Shown piece by piece: positions 1 through 9,378 of a stretch of DNA of 64,000 nucleotides. Under the pieces are notes generated by a model. That model had not been told where the DNA came from, ran no database searches, and saw only the letters and a program-made list of their open reading frames with translations. How positions within the stretch are numbered: position 1 is the stretch's first letter; the number at the start of each line of letters is the position of its first letter. The DNA lies in NCBI GenBank assembly GCA_033439295.1, contig JAVTLE010000016.1:1612001-1676000 (forward strand), read 5' to 3'. Made by a program: the position numbers and the translations under genes. This DNA comes from Deuterostichococcus epilithicus. Lineage: Eukaryota > Chlorophyta > Trebouxiophyceae > Prasiolales > Stichococcaceae.

Positions 1-1
1 G

Positions 2-1388
2 GCGTTGTGCACCGTCGCCACCTGCCTGGCGCTGCTGCTGTGGTACCGCAGCCGCGCCGCCTATCGCAGCGTCATCAAGGTGGGTGCTGGCTCCTGCGCC
101 ACCTGCGTTGTCCGCCCCTCTGTGCCTCGCGTCCTTCCTCTCCCATGCAGCGGCCTATATGCTGGGGCGTGGCTGTGCTGGTTTGTTCACGCCTACTCAC
201 AGCTCGGAAATGTCATCGTGAGCGGACCCGTCCCACAGTGCACCCGGGTGCTGCGGATGAACAAGGCGATCGTCAACAGAGCGGCTGATTCCTGTCTCCA
301 GTCTCAAGCGCTGGACTCGCACACAGGCGACGATGGCGGAGCTCAACGAGCGGGGCATGGAGGCGGAGATGGAGACGCCCATTTCACGAGGGGAATCAAG
401 GATGCAGGGCACAGACCTGCACAACCAGAAATGTGCCGCCGGGTCGCAGGTGATGATGGCGGAGCGCATGAAGCGGGGCATCAAGGCCGAGATGGAGGAG
501 GCGCGCGAGATCCTGGACGCCTACGTGGAGGAGAACAGGGCGCTGGTGGACCTGCTGGCCAAGGGGCGGCGCCACGTGCAGGACCTGCAGCTCGCAGCGT
601 CGACATTCAAGCCGGAGGACCCCGACGAGGCGAACATGGCGAGGGTGGGTGCACATCCCCTTTGTTCTCGTCCCAGCCCCTGCGTTTGGGCGTCAGGAAG
701 CGCCACCAGCAGGCTCTGCTCGGTGCAAGGGGCTGCCAGGGGCTGCAGCCAATACCCCCCGGGCGAGGGAATGAGTCATGGCGGAGTGGCGCATGTAACG
801 GAGGCTGCTGCCGCCAGCCGTTGGCACATCACCCTTGAAGACGCAGTTGCATTCCTGCTGCACAATCACGACTGGGCTTTCGACTGGATGTTTTTGTGGA
901 ACTGCGCATGGCGCAGGAGGAAGGACATTTGCCGGCACTGTCGAACCGCGCGCGAGCGCCAGGGCATTGTTGCGCAGGTGGTGCGGGAGCTAACAGTCAG
1001 ATGGAAGGGCGCCATACGGGACTTCTGCCTACACTGGCGCACTGTGCCCAGCTGCTCTGACCAGCGATCGGCTCCCGATTCGCTGCGTCACCCTGAGTCG
1101 CTCTGTCTTGTGCAACAGGTGGTGCGGGAGCTGACGGGGCTTGTGGAGGGCGCCAACGCGCTGCTGTCTGGCTCTAAGGGTTTAGAGCACAAGTACCTGG
1201 CACTGCCCAGCTATGCCAGCCAGCGGCTCAGTCTGGCATTGGAAGCGGACCCCAACGCGGGGGCAGCCGGGCGGCCAGCGGGGCAGGCGGAGCTCACAGG
1301 CCCCCGCACCGGCGGCGCGACGCACCGGCTATACCAGTCTGGCGGCCGGAGCGGCCGGCGCTCCGACCCTCAGCTCGAGGATGTGTGA
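2..1388 (+). CDS. 3' part of a membrane-anchored coiled-coil protein, family not recognised
   Basis: Three exons can be placed: about 2-79, 450-644 and 1119-1388; the 5' end is outside the window. The first exon encodes a hydrophobic stretch (VATCLALLLWY) followed by basic residues (RSRAAYR), which reads as a transmembrane helix with a positive cytoplasmic flank. The second exon (GIKAEMEEAREILDAY, then ENRALVDLLAKGRRHVQDL) is highly charged and helical, probably coiled coil. The last exon (VVRELTGLVEGANALLSG) ends in a Gly/Ala/Arg-rich tail and stops at 1386-1388. Donors at 80 and 645 are GTGGGT; acceptors end in CAG at 449 and 1118. No catalytic motif is visible, so no function is assigned. 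Both introns carry decayed copies of the following exon's start (at about 327 and 978). Confidence 0.55.
324..503 (+). repeat. Exon-edge echo: two copies of an acceptor plus exon start
   Basis: The real exon starts at 450 after CAG and begins GTGATGATGGCGGAGC. A diverged copy starts at 327, also after CAG, and begins GCGACGATGGCGGAGC; both go on through a GCGGGGCAT core to GAGATGGAG. The copies are 123 bases apart and about four fifths of the aligned ~54 bases agree by eye. The upstream copy lies in the intron. Confidence 0.75.
975..1154 (+). repeat. Exon-edge echo: two copies of the third exon's acceptor and start
   Basis: The real exon begins at 1119 after CAG with GTGGTGCGGGAGCTGACG. The intron copy begins at 978, also after CAG, with GTGGTGCGGGAGCTAACA, and both reach GGGCGCC about 36 bases in. 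The offset is 141 bases. The first 15 bases are identical, then the copies diverge. Confidence 0.8.
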
Positions 1389-1886
1389 GGGGCGGAGGCC
1401 GCGGCGGCAGGCGCAACGGCGTGGCCTCGGCGGCGCAGCAGCTGGAACCACCTTCTGGGACCTTGTTTCCGAAAGTTTGGTTCTGAGATCAGTGGAGTCC
1501 GGGTCGCAGCGCTGCTGCGACCATGGTTGAGCGACTGGTGCGGCACTCGGACTGAAACTGGGATTTCTCAAATCCGGGAATATCTTCATTCAAAATTGTG
1601 GTGGGTGGGCTTTGCTGCAGCTTCCGGTTCACACGGTTGATACATGACAAAACTCGCTAAAAGCAAGTGATGGCATTCTCCACCGACCTCACCTGGATGC
1701 ACCTCACTCCACTTGCAGAGCTGTCGGAGCCCATTCAAGTCCCGATCAGCAGGTCCAAATGCGGAAGTCCTTGTCAAAAGCTGACCGCCACGTAATGCCT
1801 CGGTGGGCTTGCTGTCGCCAGCTGGCAAACATGCGCGCGCGACGAGATCAGTAGCCGGACAATCCACGTCGCATTCATGCGAAGCG
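1389..1886. other. Intergenic, no gene seen
   Basis: This stretch lies between the end of the coiled-coil gene and the ATG of the fasciclin gene. It should hold the 3' untranslated region of the first and the promoter of the second. No convincing reading frame, RNA gene or repeat was found; the open frames here lack recognisable motifs. Confidence 0.5.
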
Positions 1887-3717
1887 ATGCTGCGCTCGAC
1901 CGTATCAGCCGCGCTGCTGGTGGCCCTGGTTTTCGCAGTCCCCATCGCCCAGGTGATGATGATCTGACCTTCTGCCAGCGCTACATCGCTCGAAGTGTCA
2001 CGCACTGCATCGTGAACTTGAAGCTCTGTGACACAGCTCGTGATATAGCCACAGCTGGATGCGCGCCATGGTCGCGCCCCTGCGCTGCTCCAATGCCTCA
2101 CTGACATGCATGCGTCCCCTATTGGTTAGAGCATTAAAGTCCTCTTCTGCGGCTGGCTTCTGCCACCTATGCGTTCCTGTCATCTTTACCTCACACATTT
2201 CATGCAGAAACGTGGAGTCGTCGCACCTTGCACGCGGGATTCTAGGATTGAACAGCCGTTCTGCTGTGCATGCAGGGAGCGCCATGTGTGCCCTACCTGA
2301 GCAATTACACGACAACCGTGCCAAGTCTGTCCATATTCACATCCTTCCTCCAGACATACGAGCTAGTTGGCATTGAAACGGCGCCATCGGCAGGATTTGC
2401 AGCATTCGCGCCAACGGATGATGCATGGGGGCGCATAGAGCAGATCCTGAGTGAGTGGCGCCGCACTGGGCGTCAGACTGCGCCGATAGACTGCGTCGAA
2501 GTCGAAAATCCATTAAGCCTCACCGATTCTGCCTGCATTGCATACAAAATCACTATACGACTTCGAGTTCCGTGCACTGCTCACCCATGACTGGCGTGCG
2601 TGACGCGCAGCGACAAGCGTTGGCGGCAGTGACAGCGAGGTGACCAACCAGGAGGCCGATATTCTGCTGACCGTGGGGCTGTATCACCTCACGAGCCGAG
2701 CGCTGAGCAGGACGGGCTTTCTGAATGCCGGCAGTGCGCAGACAGCGCTGGGCTCCCTGACAGGTGCGGAGGCGGTTCCCGCATTTGCATCTGGGACTTT
2801 TGAACGGCGTTTGATGGCAGGCAGTCCGTCTGCTTCGAACCATTCGCAGCTGACCATGCTCGTGCACGGATGGTGCACGGATGCCACCGATCCTCTGCAG
2901 CCGAGTAAGCTGAAGACCACACCGCTTTGCCAACCATGTGCTGTGGTCCTGCAGGCTTGAATGTTTCGCTGTACTTCGAGCGGTTCAATGGCCAGGTGTG
3001 CATTTCCGGCATAATATCAGTGAAAACTGCTATGCTGAACGATTTTGATGGCTGGAAACACACAGGACACATGCAATTCGCTGCTGCCATGTTGCGCAGA
3101 TTCAAGTGGAAGGAATACCCTTTGGGAATGCAGCGCCGCTGTCGACGCCGGAACGGGTGTGCGACACCTTTGTGTACACCGTAAACGAAGTCATGCAGCC
3201 GACGACCAGCCTGGTGGCGACGCCTGGCTTTTCGCAAATCAGTGAGTCGAGTCCGCTGGCACGGTCGATGGCAATGGTGGCATGCTTGACAAAACGAGAG
3301 GCAACTGCAACCCTGCTGCAACCCCCATGCCCCCTGTGTGCGCAAAGGCAGGCTCGACTGGCATGGAAGTTCCCAGCTTGACGGTCGCCGTGCGCTCTGT
3401 GTGCTGCAGTCGCAGCGGCGGCAGCGCCCTCAGGCGCCCCGGTGCCGGTCAGCGATGGTTTCACACTGCCGCTGCCGCCAGACACGCCGGGCATCTCGGT
3501 CACCGCCACGGGACCGGCAACGGGGCCGGCCTCGGCTAATGCCTCCTCGCTTGTCAACGGTGACAACCTGGTGGCTCCTGCAACAATGCCGGCAAATGCA
3601 CCAGCGCCGGCACCGGCGCCGCAGGCGGCGCCGGCTCTCAAAGGCGGCGGCTGGGGCATGCTCGTTGCAGGCCTGGCGGCGGCGGGTCTGACAGCAGCAG
3701 CTTGGCAGACGCTTTGA
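1887..3717 (+). CDS. Secreted fasciclin-domain (FAS1) protein
   Basis: Exon 1 (1887-1952) is almost exactly a signal peptide: MLRSTVSAALLVALVFAVPI, ending AQ before a GTGATG donor. The next exon (from 2276) reads GAPCVPYLSNYTTTVPSLSI and then GFAAFAPTDDAW, the FAS1 H1-type motif (TxFAPTDxAW). An exon from about 2629 continues TNQEADILLTVGLYHLTS, matching the FAS1 segment before the H2 motif. A later exon (VCDTFVYTVNEVMQP) resembles the final FAS1 strand. The C-terminus is a Pro/Ala/Thr-rich linker followed by a hydrophobic tail (GGGWGMLVAGLAAAGLTAAA), which suggests membrane or GPI attachment at the cell surface. FAS1 proteins act in adhesion or wall and extracellular-matrix binding. Stop at 3715-3717. 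The middle exons near 2930-3010 are less certain. Confidence 0.85.
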
Positions 3718-3946
3718 TGTGTGTGACGGTTACTCGTATGCTTGAAGTTTCGTGGAAAATGACGACATGTATTTGCAGTATCTACACGTGATTTTGTTGC
3801 CGGTTGTGCATTGTAGTTTTTAGGGTTTCATGCCTAGAATTGCCATTGACACATTAATGAGACAACGTGTTCTGCTGCAAATTGCGGCGAAGGTGTACAA
3901 TGACAATGCCACTCTACCAAGCGCCTGCCGCAGGCCCTTCCGTTTG

Positions 3947-5822
3947 TCAGTGCCGCGGCTCCAGCCAGGAAAGCAAAATCTCATTCACCAGGCCTGGCCT
4001 GTCATCGTGGACACAGTGATTTTCGCCTGCAGGAGCGCGCACGCCAGAGGTGAAGGCCGGGCCACGATATGTACCTCCAATAACAGGTGATTGGCTGACA
4101 CAAGTCTGTGTGTGGGCCGCCGATCACGAGGCCTCGTACATGTAATTGCGTCGCGGCCAACGAACAAGTCCTCACCTGCAAGTTCCCTGAAGAAGGTGTC
4201 TGCCCGGGTCTCCGGCAATGCCTTAAACAGCTGGCCGACGGGCCCGTTCAGCGGCGTGAACACATCGCTGTCTCCCCACAGCACCAGCAGCGGCCCGCTG
4301 ACGGACGGCAGCAGCTGCACCGGCGGCGGGCCCGGCGGCCCTGCACCGCATTCCATGACCCATGAGCCTCGATATGGGTCTCCGTGCGACTTGGCATCCC
4401 CCTCCCAGTCCAAGTCGGCCCCCGGCAGCCTGCCTGTGACCCGAATCTTTCAGTCGCCTGCAGGGGAAGATGGTTGCGGGTGCAGCGGCAGTGTCATGCT
4501 GGGTTGGGGCAGGGGGCAGGGGCAGTGCCGTACCTGTGATGATGCTAACGAAGGCCTCCAGCGCGCCGACGTCGTTCGACGGCTCAAACAGCATGTCCAC
4601 TAAGGCGTCGTCCACTGCCGCTTTGTCCATATACACGTTCTGCGGAGGCACATGTGCGAGCAGGGTCCAATGAGGAAGAAATGCGCAGGCGTCCACAAGC
4701 TGCTGGCAGTAATGGCCTGGCAGCACCGAAAAGTCTTGGCAAGGGCACAATCGAACGGCGGAAGTAGCATGGCTGCAGCAGCGCATCCGCACAACCACCT
4801 GCAGCACAGTCCGCAAGTTCTCCTTCGAGCGGAACCTATCGAACAGGTAGCGCGCAATCTTGGGCTGGGACAGCAGGAAGTCGATGAGCCAGAATAGCGG
4901 CAGCGCCAGCCGAATTCGCCAGTCCTGCGTGATGGCCTTGTTGTTCAGCCCTGCAGGCAACAGGAGTTTGCCATCAGGCATGCCAAGGTTTGTGTCCCTG
5001 CCTGCTTGTGACTGCCGTCAGAACGCGTGACAGCATGATCATGTGAGAGTGGCGACGCACCCCCGGCGCAGTTCACTAGGACCGTGCCAGCAATCTTTTC
5101 AGCCGGCACCTCCGCGTTGACCTGAGTCAGCACTGCTCCGCTTCTTAGCACAGCAACAATCAGGTTTGCGCAGGAGTTTTCGACGGCAGGAGCAGGGCGC
5201 GAGTGCAGGCTGGGCTCAACGACGTGTCACATCATGGCGCTGCAGCCGGACCATGGCGACGGTGTCGGGTTGGCAGGCAGTCGACAAGTTGGACTCACCG
5301 TGAGGCAGACTAGGCTGCCCACACTGTTGCCCATCAGCACGACCGGCTGGTCGATAAATTCTGCCATGAAGTCTTGCACGAGCTCCGCCCACCTGGGGGC
5401 AGGTCGGCATTGACGTGGATAGCGTCAGTGGTTAGCCTGAGACGCATTTACCAGGCGGACTCGCCGGCGGCCATACTCCAAGACCCTCGGTGCAGCCGTT
5501 CCCGGCAAGAAGGTGCAGCTGGAACTCACAGCTCGATGGTGTAGCCCAACTGAGGCTTGTCGGAGCCGCCCTGGCCCAGGAGGTCAAGCGCCCAGACCTA
5601 AGGGGCAAGAGCAATGCTGGGAATCGGCGTTGCATCGGCGTTCAGGCTTGGGCTGTTGCACCCAGCCGCCATGGTGTCTCACCAGATCACCAGATGACCC
5701 ATTTTTTCAGACGCACACCTGATAGCCGGCGGCTGTAAGTGCTGGGAATTGTTTTTTAAAGTGCCCCACGGATGCGCCGAATCCGTGTATCAGTAGAACC
5801 GGCTTGCCGCAGCCAGCGACCT
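3947..5822 (-). CDS. Alpha/beta-hydrolase similar to chlorophyll dephytylase (CLD1), 5' end unresolved
   Basis: Read leftward, the exons give GKPVLLIHGFGASVGHFKK (oxyanion-hole HGFG; 5716-5822), WALDLLGQGGSDKPQLGY, VVLMGNSVGSLVCLTV (nucleophile elbow, catalytic Ser), EKIAGTVLVNCAG, NNKAITQDWRIRLALPLFW, VDDALVDMLFEPSNDVGAL, PLLVLWGDSDVFTP (catalytic Asp) and NHCVHDDRPGLVNEILLSWL (catalytic His), ending at the stop 3947-3949. The order and motifs match the plant plastid hydrolase group that includes chlorophyll dephytylase CLD1, which removes phytol from chlorophyll during photosystem repair; this substrate is inferred from family likeness. All three catalytic residues are present. The N-terminal exon, expected to carry a transit peptide, could not be identified upstream of 5822. 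Other plastid hydrolases of this fold remain possible. Confidence 0.82.
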
Positions 5823-5902
5823 GCAATCCAAGACAGGATGCGTCAGCCGAGGCACCGCTCATTCGTCGCTGCATCTTCAACATTCATTCAGGATTTCAGG
5901 TT

Positions 5903-6012
5903 GCTGGTGCAACCATCACCACCACAGGCGCTGTCAGGCGTCAGCAGGTCGTGCGCTGCTGGTGCAACCATCACCACCACAGGCGCTGTCAGGGGTCAGC
6001 GGGTCGTGGGCT
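5903..6012. repeat. Two-copy tandem repeat, 55-base unit
   Basis: Copies lie at 5903-5957 and 5958-6012. Each begins GCTGGTGCAACCATCACCAC. They differ at only three positions by eye, so the duplication is recent. The repeat sits just upstream (in gene direction) of the oxyanion-hole exon of the CLD1-like gene, probably in its first intron or 5' region. Confidence 0.9.
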
Positions 6013-7330
6013 GCATAGCACCGCGTAATTGATCTTGTGCGAACGCCATCGCCAGCTGTGTGTCGTGTAGGGCTTTGCTGCTGCGGCGCCGTCCGCTGGC
6101 GTCTGAACACCTGCTGCGGACGCCGAGCAGGCCGTCTGCACTCTGGCAGCAGGTCGCATGCGCTGCCTGGCGCAAGATGCATCCGTCTTCCTCCTGAGCT
6201 GCAGCTGTGCATCGTCTGCAGGACGTCTGGAGCACCGCGGCGCATGCATATGCGGCGGGGCCAAGCAGTGGCACCGATGCTGCGACAGCTGGTCTGACAT
6301 CATGCAGCTGCTTCCCAGCTGATTATGAAGCATAGTGAGCCACTGCAGAGAGCGGGTGTAGCAGCTGCAAATATGTCCTCGAAGTTCCTCCTTTCTCCGA
6401 TGCCACCGGTATTCGCGACTGCACCGTGGAATATCAATCCACCCACACGCAATACATATGAGATCGAAGACAGCCTGCAAATTGGCAAACTGGCATACGC
6501 TGTGCTCCAGCGCTGTCGACGCTTTCGGGTGCACGTGCCGATCTCGGGCAGCAGGAGCAGGAGCAGCAGCAGCAGCATGAATGTTTGTGCAGAAACACTC
6601 TGTGCAGAACCACTCTGCAAACATATCAGGAATCATTTATGTATATCTTCACAAACATGTCTTGAAATCGAAAGGGAGCGCTGTAGCATGGCTTTGGTTT
6701 TGAAAACTCCACACTGGACCTGAAATACGCACAAATATGGGGTCAGGACTGTTCGTCAGATGCAGTAGGATGACCGCCGATCATTTTCCATCCGCTGCTG
6801 AATCCAAGAGTTGAGTCTGGAGTTCGCTACGCGTGATCAGTCAAGAGCCTGGCGGTGGTCATGCTGAACACGGCAGCATAATGTGAAGGATCACAGCAGA
6901 CATGCGGTGAGAGGAACATCCTGAGGGGCGGATGTGCGGGCCAACAGCCGAGAGCCTGGCTTGACCAGCAGCATCATGCTGTCAAACGGGCGGGAGGGAG
7001 GGTAATGCATGCCTTCTGCGAGCGCAAGGCAGCAAATCGCGCTCTGCCAGCGACGCAGCGCCATGATGTTGAGTCCAGCGACTCTTATATCATTTTTGAT
7101 GCTATAGAAACTGCAATGCCATGATATTCTCAGCCACCAGGAATCACTTGCTTCCCCAGCATCCCAGAAACAACTGCCCAGTATTGCATGGAGCCTAGGA
7201 GGCGACATCATGCTACAGCTCGGCCATGAGCACTGCGCCATGATGAGGACCTCCCAACTCCAAGTGCCCCAACACAAGGCACTTCTCGCAGTGCGTGTGG
7301 CACATGTAGCACATGGGCTGCAGCAGTGCG
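6013..7330. other. No supported gene
   Basis: This stretch may hold the missing first exon(s) of the CLD1-like gene on the minus strand. One minus-strand frame near 6300-6620 carries a run of leucines from a (CAG)-type repeat, but nothing matches a known family. The part from about 6640 to 7200 has no frame worth calling. No RNA gene was recognised. Confidence 0.4.
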
Positions 7331-7364
7331 CACCATTGACATTGGCGTTGTGGCTTGCATGTGC

Positions 7365-8304
7365 AGGGCCAGCAGTACGATGCTGCTCAAGCCCGCAGCG
7401 TGCAGCAGATCATGTACCCGGCGCCATCACCGAGTCGCCCACACGAGGCCCAGCTGAGTTCAGAGGATGCGCAGCAGCAGAGCCAGCGGCGCATGGCGGC
7501 CGTCGCCAACATGTGCTTGCACAGCATGCAGCCCGAGACGCAGCGGCGGCGGCAGGACGTCATGAACGAGCTGCAGGCCGACCTCGAGAAGATGCCAGCC
7601 CAGTTGGGCAAGTCGCTGCTGACTGCCACTGCTGAGGACGTGTGCAGCTTTCTGGCGGACGTGTGGCTGCCGCGGCATGGCGGCACAGAGCTGCTGGACG
7701 GCAGCGTGCAGCCGGCGCCGCAGTCACTGGTGAATGCTGTGTCGCACATGACCGCGGCGTTCGACGATCTGGGCCGCAGCGGCGGCTGGCAGCCGGCCAT
7801 GCAGCGAGGCAATCCTTGCCGCTCGCCGCTGGTGCACAGCTTCGTGCAAGGGTATGGCAAGCCAGCACGGCTATACGGAGAAGGCTGCGCCGCCGCTGAC
7901 GCCGGCTGATGCCTTGAAGGCGCTTCGCCAGCAGGCTGCCACCGCGGCCAGCCTCCCGCTCAGCAGCCAGGCGCAGCGCCTCAGCTTTTATGCAAGGCGG
8001 CATCGTGTCCATGCTGATGGCGACGGCCCTGCGCGGTGCCGAAGTCGGCAAGCTGCAGCTGGAGGACATGTGCACGGCTGGTGGCGAGGCGGTGGTGCGC
8101 TTCCTGCTGAACGGCGGCCGCCTGAAGCCGGGCGACACCTTCCTAGTGCGGCCGAACGGCGTGAAGAACCGGCAAGAGGCAAATCCCGGCAGCGTGATGT
8201 GCATAGTGCCGGTAGAGGCGGCGATGAACCCGTGCCATTGGCTGCTATGCCTGGCGACGTGCAGCAGGCGGCTTGGGCCAGCGCAAGGCGGACGCTTCCT
8301 TTAA
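7365..8304 (+). mobile_element. Decayed tyrosine-recombinase element (Crypton- or DIRS-like)
   Basis: Neighbouring reading frames carry parts of a tyrosine-recombinase-like protein. The first part has an N-terminal SAM-like helical region (TAEDVCSFLADVWLPRHGG, SLVNAVSHMTAAFDDLGR). A later part carries ATALRGAEVGKLQLEDM, which resembles the conserved first-arginine region of tyrosine recombinases, followed by a strand region (LKPGDTFLVRPNGVK). The element looks broken, with at least a couple of frame breaks, and is treated as a fossil. No terminal repeats were found and its right end is unclear; it may reach past 8600. The family is uncertain because no reverse transcriptase or other partner domain was seen. 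Age appears moderate, since the protein is still readable. Confidence 0.5.
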
Positions 8305-9378
8305 GGTTTTGCTCCATCCCTGCCCCCTTGTGGTGTGTACGCAGTACGCTGATGCCGTATTGCCAAGTATGATCACCTAGTACGGAAGCTGTCGGACGAG
8401 TCGGACACCTGGATGACTTTTGCGCGTTCAGACCCCTGATAACACTCCCATTTTCCGCACTGCAGGTCCCACCAGCCGCGATTGCGTTTTTGCGCTCGGT
8501 CAGCATCCTTGCTACCGCAGCCCGAGGCTGTCGTCGCGGGTCCGCATCGAAGCCCCGCCAGAGCCGGCGGTTCACACCCGTGCGTCATACAACTGGAGGG
8601 GATAGTCGGCGTGGACTACGGGCTGACGCCCTGCCGCGGGCACACGGATATAAGGTGGGCGAGTATCAAACTTCTTGAGGCCTTTCAAAGAGCTGTGCAG
8701 CGCCCGGATAAGGCGGTGCACTTCCCAGTTGTTGCAAGCTTCATCGGGGCGTCGTGGCTGGCAGGAGGTGTCTATTGGGTTTGCGACTGCAAGCTGTGCT
8801 TGATCGAGGGTTATTATCCGTCAACTTCGTGTCTAATCTCTGATCGCGGCTCGCTGCGCATTTTCACGCGTACGTGTGTTGGCCGTATCGAATTGTTGTC
8901 TCTCACGGTCGATGAAAGCTTGTTCAGCGCTGCTGTTGTTCACAAACCTGCAGAATCACGGCCGAACAGATGTTTGCAGACTGCCAGGCAGCTTGACGTG
9001 CGTTGCAGAGTCACGGCGTGAATGCAGCAGGCTCTACCGGAAATGGATTTCCGGCACCTGCTAGCAAAACATGATAGTCTTTGCTGTGCTGCGCCGGACA
9101 TGGAAGGCTGCAGTCCCATGGGGAGCGATAGATATGCCGGATTTAAGCGCATCTGCCACCTCATTGCACCTTTAGTTTCAGCTGCATCACACTGTGAACA
9201 TTGGCGGAGTATTCCACCTCCTGATGCGCCAGGCGGCGCCGCCGGTAGGCCTAGTGGAGTTGGTATGCTGCACACAGCTCGCTGACCGAAAGGTGTCGTG
9301 GTTTGTGCAGGTCTGCAGGTCCGGCCTCGGCGGCTCGCGATCAGCCAGCTCGAGGGCGACAGGCTGTCAGCTGACATC
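8305..9378. other. No supported gene; possible tail of the recombinase element
   Basis: Open frames occur (for example around 8480-9020 on the plus strand) but carry no motif I recognise. The first few hundred bases may belong to the recombinase remnant. The last part should contain the promoter of the LPMO gene. Confidence 0.35.

Noticed and set aside
333-1388. One continuous 351-residue frame for the first gene
   Set aside because: It reads through two introns with good donors and acceptors; only three segments look like protein.
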